A DNA stretch of 64,000 nt from NCBI RefSeq assembly GCF_013408295.1, contig NZ_JACBYQ010000001.1, positions 248,001-312,000 of the forward strand. Reading direction: 5' to 3'. The position numbers and the translations under genes were made by a program. The first letter of the stretch is position 1. The number at the start of each line of letters is the position of its first letter. Shown piece after piece: positions 54,723 to 62,886 of the stretch. This DNA is from Psychromicrobium silvestre (GTDB lineage: Bacteria > Actinomycetota > Actinomycetes > Actinomycetales > Micrococcaceae). The notes under the pieces were generated by a model. It ran no database searches and was not told where the DNA came from. It was given only the letters and a program-made list of their open reading frames with translations.

Positions 54723-55439
54723 TTAGCTCGCGGTGAGATCGACGATGCTGCCGTTAATCTCCTCGGCTGCTTGGTCAAACAGTGCCGCGACTCGCGTAGC
54801 CAGCTGATCAACGTGGGTGTAGCCCGGAAAACGTCGCTCCGGCTGGGCGGCTTTCATCTCATCGGTCAATAATGCCTTGACTCGAAAGACAATGGCAGCT
54901 GCCTGTTGAGACGGGTCGCTTTCGGCCTGCTTGGTGAAGCCTTCGGCGGCGGCTAGGGTCCAGGCCTCGGCTGCCGCCTTGGCTGCAACGTAATTGGCAT
55001 TAGCAGCCGTTGGGTGCGCCAAGGAGGTGGAGGAGACGATGGCTAGGCGACCGGAGTTGCCCGCTAGCTCGGTGCTGAACTCGCGGCTGGTGATTCGTAG
55101 GGTGTCGATCACCCCGTGGCTAAGAAAATCCCAATCAGCATCGTTCTGTTCGGCCAAGCCGCCGCCACCGCGCCAGCCGCCGACTAGATGGATCAGCCCG
55201 TCGAGCGCACCGAATTCGTTGTTGATCCACTCGTGTAGAGCAGTCACCGCCGTTGGGTTGGCGAGATCAGCGACCCTGGCGGTTGCGCCACTGGCCGCGG
55301 CCGCCGTCGTAATCCGTGCCTCCGAGGAACCAACGGCGACCACCCGGTGACCGGCGCCGAGCAGGGCCTTTGCCGTGGCCACGCCGGCGGCGGAGGAGCC
55401 GCCGGCGATTAGGATGGTTTTGTTCGACTGAGTGCTCAT
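54723..55439 (-). CDS. Short-chain dehydrogenase/reductase
   Basis: This 238-residue NAD(P)-dependent oxidoreductase has coenzyme loop ILIAGGSSAAGVATAKALLG, VADLANPT at the adenine pocket, and catalytic Ser in LAIVSSTSLAHPTA with Tyr and Lys in ANYVAAKAAAEAWTLA. The IHLVGGWRGGG loop is characteristic of its subgroup. Its start overlaps the DUF6421 stop by 4 bases (ATGA), so the two are one operon and probably act together. The substrate is unknown. Confidence 0.87.
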   Translation of the reverse strand: MSTQSNKTILIAGGSSAAGVATAKALLGAGHRVVAVGSSEARITTAAAASGATARVADLANPTAVTALHEWINNEFGALDGLIHLVGGWRGGGGLAEQNDADWDFLSHGVIDTLRITSREFSTELAGNSGRLAIVSSTSLAHPTAANANYVAAKAAAEAWTLAAAEGFTKQAESDPSQQAAAIVFRVKALLTDEMKAAQPERRFPGYTHVDQLATRVAALFDQAAEEINGSIVDLTAS

Positions 55440-56842
55440 ACCTCAGTTGTACCGGTAATGCTGTCCTTGCCGGTAATGCCGGTGGTGGATTCGATCACCG
55501 AGCGCATCTTCTTCTCCAGCGCCTCGTAGAACATGGAGAGCGGGAATTCGTCGTCCAGCACTTGATCCGTCAGCGCACGCGGCGGCTCGTTCAGCGGCAG
55601 CGCATCGGGGCCCTTGGCCCAAACCGAAGCCGGATTGGGGGTCACCGTGCCGGAGACCAACTGGTAGGCAGCCAGCCAGTGTGCGGTCTTCGGACGGTCG
55701 ATGGAGCGCCAGTACAGATCGTGGATCTGCTCACCCAGGGCCACCACGACGTCGGCAACCTCGTCCCAGTCAATGGTCAGTTTGGTGTCAGTCCAGTGCA
55801 AAACGTGGTGCTGGTGCATCCAGGCGAAGAGCAGTTGGCCACCCAAGCCGTCGTAGTTGCGCACCCGGCTACCGGTGATGGCGAAGCGGAAGATCCGATC
55901 GAAGATCACCGCATACTGCACCAGCTTGGCGTATTTCCGGGCTTCCTCGGAAGCCTCCGGATCCTTTTCGATTTTGACCGATTCGCTGAAAGCGGTCAGA
56001 TCGCAACGAAGTTCTTCAAGTGAGTACAGGAAGAAGGGCATCCGCTGCTTGATCATGAAGGGATCGAAGGGCAGATCGCCGCGCATATGAGTGCGGTCGT
56101 GGATCAGGTCCCACATCACGAAGGTTTCCTGGGTGAGCTTCTGATCGTCGAGCAACTCGGCGGCATCGGCGGGCAATTCAAGCGAGGTGATCTCCGCGGC
56201 GGCCCGCAGCACCCGCCGGAAGCGAGCGGCCTCACGGTCCTGGAAAATGGCTCCCCAGGTGAATTTCGGGGTTTCCCGGACACCGACGCTCTCTGGGAAG
56301 AGTACGGCCGAGTTGGTGTCGTAGCCCGGGGTGAAGTCCACGAAGCTGATCGGCACGAAGAGCTTGTTCGAATAGGCTCCGGCTTCCAGCTCGGAGATGA
56401 ACTCGGGCCAGATCACCTGCACCAGAACAGCCTCAACGAAGCGGTTGGTGGAGCCGTTCTGGGTGTACATCGGGAAGACCACCAGATGGCCCAGGCCGTC
56501 GACCCGATGTTCCTGCGGCTGGAAAGCCAGCAGCGAATCCAGGAAGTCGGGGATGCCAAAATTGCTGGTGCTCCAGCGCTCAAAGTCCTTGACCAGCAGG
56601 TCGAGGTACTCGGCATCGTGCGGGAAGTGCGGGGCGAGCTCTTGAACGGAATCCTTCAGCACGGCGACCAATGCGGTGGCTCGTGCGTGATTCTCGACCT
56701 CCGGGATGGAGCCGTCCTTGATTTGCAGGTTCTGCAATTCGGTGGCGGCGGCTTTGAGGGCCTGCCAAGCCGGTCCCCGAGCAATCGTCTCAAGCATTTC
56801 CGTGCTGCTGCTTTGCTCGAAAGCATTTATGGTCTGAGTCAT
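55436..56842 (-). CDS. DUF6421 family protein, unknown enzyme
   Basis: This large soluble protein (468 aa) begins MTQTINAFEQSSSTEMLETI. I assign it to the family annotated DUF6421 by overall pattern. Notable blocks are VFPMYTQNGSTNRFVEAVLV, FVDFTPGYDTNSAVLFPESV, MWDLIHDRTHMRGDLPFDPF and LFAWMHQHHVLHWTDTKL. The clustered His in HDRTH and HQHHVLHW look like metal or substrate ligands. ATG 56842 has AGGAAGGA upstream. It is cotranscribed with an SDR. No reaction has been assigned as far as I know. Confidence 0.75.
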   Translation of the reverse strand: MTQTINAFEQSSSTEMLETIARGPAWQALKAAATELQNLQIKDGSIPEVENHARATALVAVLKDSVQELAPHFPHDAEYLDLLVKDFERWSTSNFGIPDFLDSLLAFQPQEHRVDGLGHLVVFPMYTQNGSTNRFVEAVLVQVIWPEFISELEAGAYSNKLFVPISFVDFTPGYDTNSAVLFPESVGVRETPKFTWGAIFQDREAARFRRVLRAAAEITSLELPADAAELLDDQKLTQETFVMWDLIHDRTHMRGDLPFDPFMIKQRMPFFLYSLEELRCDLTAFSESVKIEKDPEASEEARKYAKLVQYAVIFDRIFRFAITGSRVRNYDGLGGQLLFAWMHQHHVLHWTDTKLTIDWDEVADVVVALGEQIHDLYWRSIDRPKTAHWLAAYQLVSGTVTPNPASVWAKGPDALPLNEPPRALTDQVLDDEFPLSMFYEALEKKMRSVIESTTGITGKDSITGTTEV

Positions 56843-57036
56843 TGCTCGAGTCCTTCCTGGAGGTCGATGGATCTTATGAAATCCTAGCGCCAAGAACAGC
56901 AATACTTATGAAAAATTGACTCAATGATAAGAAGGTCTGTTGCTTATTTGAGTGGGAATGCCGTCCACAATGAGCATTCTGCGTGCTTGCCCACAACGCT
57001 CGGGTTATCGGGGGCTTCGGTGGTTCGGAAAAGCTG

Positions 57037-57153
57037 TTATTCCACCGGTACTAGCGTCATCGACACCGAGTTGATGCAGAACCGCTTGTCAGTCGGTGTG
57101 CCGTAGCCCTCGCCCTCAAAGACGTGTCCCAAATGTGAGTCACAGGCCGCAGG
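57037..57153 (-). pseudogene. msrB remnant (C-terminal third only)
   Basis: The minus strand encodes the end of peptide methionine-(R)-sulfoxide reductase: CDSHLGHVFEGEGYGTPTDK followed by the catalytic-Cys motif RFCINSVS and a normal C-terminus with TAA at 57037-57039. The frame is open back to 57180, but residues before about 57153 no longer resemble MsrB, and a stop lies at 57181-57183. The N-terminal two thirds, including the zinc-binding and substrate regions, are absent. A truncation or rearrangement occurred here. Confidence 0.8.
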
Positions 57154-57968
57154 GACACGCAACCGTTTGGGATTCGCTGTTCAACTGTCAGCGGTTCGTG
57201 TGGTGGACAGTTTCTGATGGAACCGAAGGTTGTTCCCTAGCTAGTGGTGAAATTCTTGGCCGGTCAGCTGTGCATTGGGATACTTCCGTTCTGGAGCTAT
57301 ACGGGCAACGGGGGACAAACTAGTTACCAGCACTCTGCTGAGATTTACGTCGAGCACGGTTACACGGACTTCGCTGATCCGGTCAAGCATTAGGAACTGA
57401 GACTGTTCCTGGCGGCTCGGGCGTGGACGTTGCCGGGGGACCGCTGGGATCGTTTGAACGGGCGACGTTTTGGCTGGGTTTGTGCAAGGTTCTCCTCCTG
57501 GTGTCTCGACGTTGACACGTCTGGTTTCAGAGGTCCATGCCGGATCAAATGACCGGCTCTATGTCCATGCTGGTGGACGCAATTGGTCCGGCCTTGATCC
57601 ACGATTTGAAGCGCCAACAGGTTTGCAGATCACAGTGTTCGAGGAACTGGAAGGCAGTACCGCGAGAACGCAGCCTGAAGGATTCGGAACGGCCAAGAAC
57701 CGGTGAACCACGAATTCGCAACAACTGTTGCTGATTTCTAGGATGGCAACTCTACGCCGGTTGGCGGAACGCCCCGTGGGACATCAACTGTGCATTTTGC
57801 TGTAGCGGAGCAGATTGGGGGTGAATTTGTTCCGCTGGTCGCAGTATTTGCAGTCGGAGTTCGGAGGCAAGACGGGCGACAGGGTGCGTTGCTCTCATCA
57901 TTGCCCACCCGATATGTCTATACTCGCGATAGCTGCCCCGCAATGGGGCATCACTTTTAGGGGCGGGT
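57154..57968. other. Gene-poor decayed stretch
   Basis: About 815 bases hold no intact gene I can support. Short plus-strand stretches look protein-like (for example GCSLASGEILGRSAVHWDTS near 57230-57290, SYQHSAEIYVEHGYTDF near 57320-57375 and LFLAARAWTLPGDRWDRLNG near 57400-57460) but are broken by stops and lie in changing frames. They are probably fragments of one or more lost genes; I cannot name them. No transposase or terminal repeat was recognised. Confidence 0.5.
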
Positions 57969-58784
57969 ATGTCCACAATTCTGCTGGCGCCGGGCGTCGA
58001 GTTACCCGTCAGTGGCGAGCCCTTCGGTACTGTACCTGCCCGCGATGTGGACAATCTTCTTTCACGCATGCGCCTGAAGGCCCGCGTCCGCGTGGTGGTT
58101 CTTTTGGTCCTGTTGGCCGTAGGGTTCGCGCTTATCTGGCATGTTGGTCAGCCCTTGTGGGGCCAGTGGCCACAGGCGAATGCCAAGGTGACCAGCCACT
58201 TTGAATACCAGACCCGGGGAGTTCGTTGCAGCGTTGGACTCGATTTCATTGCGGAGAACAAGCAGGCACATAGCTATGCCACTCTCATGGATTCGTGTAA
58301 TGATGTAGCCGCTGTTGGCTCTCAGGTTCAGATTCGTTTTGCCCCGGCCGACCCGGGTTGGGTGGTTCTGCCTTCTCGCCCCGGGTTTCCAATGCTCCAG
58401 CTATTTTTAACAGCCTTTGGACTGTCCTGGCCAATGCTTGGCTGGGCTCTCCTGACGTACTTCACAGTTCGTCGACTCCGCACGGTTCGTCAGGTGGGGG
58501 CAGGTTCGTGGCGCGAAGTGACCGGTGTGGTCGTGAACTCGACACTGGGCAAGGGCGGACTCCGGATCGTTTTGAGGACGACCAATCCCTGGGTGTCCGA
58601 AGCAGTGGTAACTTTTGGCACAAGGGGCATTAGCTACTTCCCCATACCGACCGCTGGAAGCACCCTCACGCTACGACTGGCCGGCAATGGAGGCGGCAAA
58701 GTACTAGTCGGGATCCCCGGGCACTGGGGAGAGAGTATCGGCAAAATTTCTCCGCCGGATCAGCAATCAGACGCAACGACGTAA
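57969..58784 (+). CDS. Hypothetical membrane protein, DUF3592-like
   Basis: This 271-residue protein begins MSTILLAPGVELPVSGEPFG. It has a membrane helix at about residues 40-62 (VVVLLVLLAVGFALIWHV), an extracytoplasmic domain with two Cys (RGVRCSVGLDFI and LMDSCNDVAAVG), a second helix at about 143-168 and a cytoplasmic beta-rich domain (WREVTGVVVNSTLGKGGLRI). The layout resembles DUF3592-type proteins, only tentatively. AGGGG lies before the ATG. It is the only intact gene between the msrB remnant and the epoxide-hydrolase pseudogene. Confidence 0.65.
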   Translation: MSTILLAPGVELPVSGEPFGTVPARDVDNLLSRMRLKARVRVVVLLVLLAVGFALIWHVGQPLWGQWPQANAKVTSHFEYQTRGVRCSVGLDFIAENKQAHSYATLMDSCNDVAAVGSQVQIRFAPADPGWVVLPSRPGFPMLQLFLTAFGLSWPMLGWALLTYFTVRRLRTVRQVGAGSWREVTGVVVNSTLGKGGLRIVLRTTNPWVSEAVVTFGTRGISYFPIPTAGSTLTLRLAGNGGGKVLVGIPGHWGESIGKISPPDQQSDATT

Positions 58785-58934
58785 GGGAACTTGACCCCAA
58801 AACTATTGATAGAACTGGGGCCTGAGGATGCGCGTTACATAACGTCAGGGGAGGGTCTCCCTACGACCGAACAGACCTGCTCCGCAGTGGAACGGTCGAA
58901 CGGTTAGTTGAGTTTTGAGAGGGGGGCCCGGGCG

Positions 58935-60100
58935 CTACTGCTTCAATCCGCGGAGGAAACTGCGGAGGTCGTCGATGAGAAGTCCCGGTTCTTCGAGAGC
59001 GGCGAAGTGGCCGCCGTGGTGTTCGACGTTGCTTCAGCCGACAATCGTGTTTGCTTGGTTCGAGTGTGAGCGGATGCCGACGTCGTGCGCGAACTGGATT
59101 GCCGCGGTCGGCACCCCGGAGTTTACTGGTGCGGTTCCCCAGGAGCTTTGGGCGTAGCCGACGTACGCGGACGATCCGCCGCTGGTAGTGAACCAGTACA
59201 GCGAGGCATTCGCCAGGATCCACTCGCGTTCGAGGATCTCATCAGGCGCCGTCTCGAGTGGCCAGGTCCAGGCACGGAACTTGTCGAGCATCCAGGCCAA
59301 CTGGGCAACAGGGGAGTCGGCAAGGGCGACGCCGACCAGGCCAGGGCGGGTGGACTGGATGGCAATGTAGCCATACTCCTCGTTCATGAACCTGCCGACG
59401 CACGCCATCCGGTCCTGGTTGAGGGGGGGCTCATCGCGGCTCGGGCGTCCTCGCCGAGGTCGTCTGGAAAGCTAAGTGCGCCGTTGACGTGCACACCGAT
59501 CACCTTTTCGGGTGCAATACGGGCGATCTCCGGGGAGATGGAGGCACCGAGGTCGCCGCTTTGCACGGCAAAGCGCCCGTAGCCGAGACGGTCCATCAGT
59601 TCAACCCATGCAGCAGCGATGTGCGCTGAAGTCCAGCCGGCGCTATGAAGCGGGGTGGAGAAGCCGAAGCCGGGTAGCGAGGGGACGATCAGATGCATGG
59701 CATCTGCCCTGTCGCCGCCGTGGGATTCCGGGTCGGTGAGCGGGCCGATGAGGTGTGTGAACTCGAGGAACGATCCGGGCCAGCCATGGGTGAGGAGCAC
59801 CGGAGTCGCCTCCGGCACGGCAGAGCGAACGTGCACAAAGTGGATTCGTTGGCCGTCGATGACCGTCGTGAACTGTGGGACCTCATTCAGGCGTGCCTCG
59901 AAGACACGCCAATCGAAATCGTTGGCCCAGGCGGTGATGAGTTCGTGGAGGTAGCCGCTGGGGATGCCCGTGTCCCAGTCGTCTCCGGGTAGTGGGGCGG
60001 GCGACCGGGTGGCGCGGAGTCGGGCGACTAGATCGTCTAGCTCTGTTTGGGGAATGTCGATGTGGAAGGGAGCGATCATGTTGTCTTGTGTGGGTTCCAT
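58935..60100 (-). pseudogene. Epoxide hydrolase, inactivated by a frameshift and a stop
   Basis: This is an alpha/beta-hydrolase of the epoxide hydrolase N-terminal (EHN) type. It begins MEPTQDNMIAPFHIDIPQTE, with oxyanion motif VLLTHGWPGSFLEFTHLIGP and nucleophile Asp in VQSGDLGASISPE. The frame shifts at a run of seven G (59423-59429, C7 on the coding strand); one more C would join it to MACVGRFMNEEYGYIAIQST. The second frame meets TGA at 59034-59036, where the family has Trp, and then continues with HHGGHFAALEEPG (catalytic His) to a natural TAG at 58935-58937. The divergent regulator is also broken. Confidence 0.85.
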
Positions 60101-60162
60101 AAGGACACACTTTCAGGCAAGGCGGACAGCTCTTGTCCGGCTGATCGGAGATGATGGTTTCT

Positions 60163-61083
60163 ATGTAGGAAACACTCGGACGATTACTGCGGCTATTGGA
60201 GCTCCTGCAGCGACGGCGCGACTGGAACGCCGAGCAACTCGCCGAAGAGCTTGACGTGACGCCACGCACTGTGCGGCGCGACATCGGACGGTGCGGGAGC
60301 TCGGCTACCCTGTCGCGACCGTGCTGGTCTCCCTCTGGGACATGGTGGCCAATACTGCCACCGACGCCAGCACTACCGAGGGAGCCTTGAGCGCGTTCGA
60401 TAAACTGCATCGGGTTGTGCCACCTCAGTTGCGGCCCGTCGTCGCGGCGTTCTTAGCCCACACCAGCAGCCTCGACCTGGGGGACAGCAATCGATGCACC
60501 GACTGGATCGGTCAATATCACCACGCTCGTGCTGATCGCCCGCGCCTGCCGCGATTGCCGACAAATCCTATGCCAGTACCGCCGCTACTCGGGCGAGACC
60601 GGAAACCGGCAGCTCGAACCGTTGCACCTCGTGCACGCAATGGGCCACTTGTACCTCATCGCCTACAGTCTCGAGGCCGCTGGTGGGCGCACCTTCCGTG
60701 TCGACCGACGCATCGATGCGGAGATCACGAACAAGCCCAGTTACGCGCGGAAACCGCCAGCCGAGGACCTGCACGATTATGTGACCGCGCAGTTGGCAGC
60801 CAGCTGGCAGCATGTGAGCGGGACCGTCCGTGTGCACGCTCCGCGCGCCACGGTCGACGCCTGGATCAAGCAGGGCTGGGGAACGGTCACCGAGGAGACT
60901 GCTGATACGTGAATTGTGAACGCGGCTGCTGACAGTTACCAGGCAATGGCCCAATGGCTGCTCCTGATCGGCGCCCACCTCACCGTTCTGGAGTCGGCCG
61001 AGCTCCGCACCGCATTCACGGACCTGGCAGCCGAGATCGCCCGCATCGCTGATGACAATCCCGCCCGGGAACCTACCACATGA
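60163..61083 (+). pseudogene. WYL-domain (YafY-type) transcriptional regulator, multiply broken
   Basis: An HTH (LLRLLELLQRRRDWNAEQLA, then VTPRTVRRDIGR) is followed by a one-base loss near 60291, after which RELGYPV continues in another frame. A second shift occurs near 60478-60483, after which TTLVLIARACRDCRQIL and the WYL-type core (HLYLIAYSLEAAGGRTFRVD) follow. TGA at 60910-60912 interrupts the C-terminal domain, which resumes in the same frame (SYQAMAQWLLLIGAHLTVLE) to TGA 61081-61083. TAG directly follows the candidate ATG at 60163. It is divergent from the epoxide hydrolase it presumably controlled. Part of the region after the HTH also seems deleted. Confidence 0.82.
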
Positions 61084-61204
61084 CGGACCGTCAGCGGGCG
61101 CTTTGAAGCGAGACTCGGCTCGAGTCGCTGAGCGAGTTGTCCGTGAGGAACCTTTACTGGCAGGGTTTGGGGCTCGACCGATTTAGATTGCTATTCTTGC
61201 GATT

Positions 61205-61597
61205 ATGCCAAGCTCGTTGATCGAGGTCCGACGTTCCTATACCTCGGATGAGGAAGTTGCCATCATGGATGCCGTTCACGCGGCTCTGGTGGCGGCATTC
61301 AAGATCCCCGACGATGATCGCTTTATTCGCTTCGCTTGCTATGAGCCGCACCGTATGGTCAATGGTCTTGCTGCTGGGCAGGAAGACTACTATACGCGGG
61401 TGACTATCGACTGCTTCGCGGGCCGCTCACTTGATGCTAAACGTAACCTGTACCGAGAGATAGTCGAAAGGCTCGAAGCAGTCGGCATTCCTCGTGATGG
61501 TGTCTCGATTCTCTTGCGAGAGAGCCCGCCGGAGAATTGGGGAGCCGGCGGACAAGCGGCCAGTGACTACGAGCTCGGCTTCGACATAAACGTGTGA
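61205..61597 (+). CDS. Tautomerase-superfamily protein
   Basis: This intact 130-residue protein starts Met-Pro, which would expose the catalytic Pro-1 of tautomerases after Met removal. It reads MPSSLIEVRRSYTSDEEVAI and later FIRFACYEPHRM and DYYTRVTIDCFAGRSLDAKR. Length and pattern fit the tautomerase_2 / malonate-semialdehyde-decarboxylase-like branch, with the beta-alpha-beta unit duplicated. It has no strong ribosome-binding site. Neighbours on the left are pseudogenes; on the right is a convergent GlxA-type regulator. The substrate is unknown. Confidence 0.82.
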   Translation: MPSSLIEVRRSYTSDEEVAIMDAVHAALVAAFKIPDDDRFIRFACYEPHRMVNGLAAGQEDYYTRVTIDCFAGRSLDAKRNLYREIVERLEAVGIPRDGVSILLRESPPENWGAGGQAASDYELGFDINV

Positions 61598-61814
61598 GTG
61601 TGAAAGAGCCAGTGCCAAGGAGCGGGAGACTGCATCAAGGAGTTTAGCGCCTTATCCGCGTCATGGCGTCGACCGTCACGTATGTATCGGCGGAGTCTGT
61701 CCATTTCGGGTGCCGAGAGGCGCGGTACCTGGCAGTTGCCTGCACTTGGTAACCATTTCCGTATGCGGAACCTTGAACGGACGGATTGGCCGTCTTGGTT
61801 GAAATTGTTTCTTG

Positions 61815-62834
61815 CTAGGGTTGGAGGCCCTCTCCGGCGCTGAAGGCATGCCGGTATTGGCTGGGAGTCAAGGAGGTAGATTTCTTGAAGATGCTGCGGA
61901 AGTTGGTACCTGACCCTAGCCCGACTGAGGAAGCGATTCTGTCAATTGGTGCCATCGTCGTTTCGAGTAGCCCCTTGGCGCGTTCGACCCGTTGATTTGC
62001 AAGCCATTTCATGGGAGTGGTTCCTGCATGCATCTCAAATCTACGCGCGAGTGTTCTTTCACTGAGTGCGGTCGCGGCGCAGATGTCCGCGATCGTGATC
62101 GGTTGGTGCATGTGCTTTGTTGCCCATTCCATGGCAGCTGCGACGTCCGTTGGCTGGTCCGAGTTGCCGAACATTGGCCGGTGCTCAATGAATTGCGATT
62201 GGGTGCCTTCACGGCGTGGAGCGGAAACGATCGATCGGGCCGTCAGGTTTCCTTGCGCGACACCCCAGTCGCTCCGGACCAGGTGAAGGCACAGGTCAAT
62301 CCCTGCCGCGACACCGGCGGAGGTGAGCACCTGACCGTTGTCGACGAAGAGAACATTTTCATCCACAGTGATTCGTGGGAAGAGGCGGGCGAGGTCGGCG
62401 GTGGATTCCCAATGGGTGGTGGCTGACAGGCCGTCCAAGATTCCTGCCTGAGCCAGCGCAAAGGCACCCGAACAGATCGAAACCATGCGGGCTCCGCGTT
62501 GATGCGCTGCAACCAAGGCGCCGAGGATATTGTCCGGGAGTGGGTCGCGGGAGCGTGTGTAACCGGGAATGATTACAGTGTCGGCTTCGGCTAATAGATC
62601 AAGTCCACGGTCTGGAGCCACCGAGAACCCGCCCGAGGCGACGACCGGCCGACCGCCAGCCGCACACGTTGCCACGTCATATAGGCCGGGCGTATTACGC
62701 CCAAGAATCTGGATCGGTATGCCAAAATCCAGGGCTAGGACCTCCGGCAGTGCCAGGATCGCGACCTTGATCCGGCTCAGGTCACTCACAAGACCAGTGC
62801 TGTTCTTTGGTGAATTGGCAGGATTCTTTTGCAT
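61815..62834 (-). CDS. GlxA family AraC-type transcriptional regulator (DJ-1/PfpI domain)
   Basis: This 339-residue regulator has an N-terminal class I glutamine-amidotransferase-like domain (residues about 22-195: VAILALPEVLALDFGIPIQI, nucleophile-elbow Cys in MVSICSGAFALAQAGIL) and a C-terminal AraC HTH pair (CAATALSERTLARRFEMHAG; IASSVGLGSGTNFRSIFKKS). ATG 62834 is chosen; the frame to 62933 overlaps the start of the divergent MFS gene. It likely regulates that transporter. The first-helix region and HTH look intact. Confidence 0.9.
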   Translation of the reverse strand: MQKNPANSPKNSTGLVSDLSRIKVAILALPEVLALDFGIPIQILGRNTPGLYDVATCAAGGRPVVASGGFSVAPDRGLDLLAEADTVIIPGYTRSRDPLPDNILGALVAAHQRGARMVSICSGAFALAQAGILDGLSATTHWESTADLARLFPRITVDENVLFVDNGQVLTSAGVAAGIDLCLHLVRSDWGVAQGNLTARSIVSAPRREGTQSQFIEHRPMFGNSDQPTDVAAAMEWATKHMHQPITIADICAATALSERTLARRFEMHAGTTPMKWLANQRVERAKGLLETTMAPIDRIASSVGLGSGTNFRSIFKKSTSLTPSQYRHAFSAGEGLQP

Positions 62835-62886
62835 AGTGGCTATCCTGTCACTGTTGGGTCTGCTTGCCCAGTGGAATCGTGGAAAC

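Noticed and set aside
57470-57706. 78-codon plus-strand ORF in the decayed region
   Set aside because: No ribosome-binding site, no recognisable family, and it lies among fragments in other frames.
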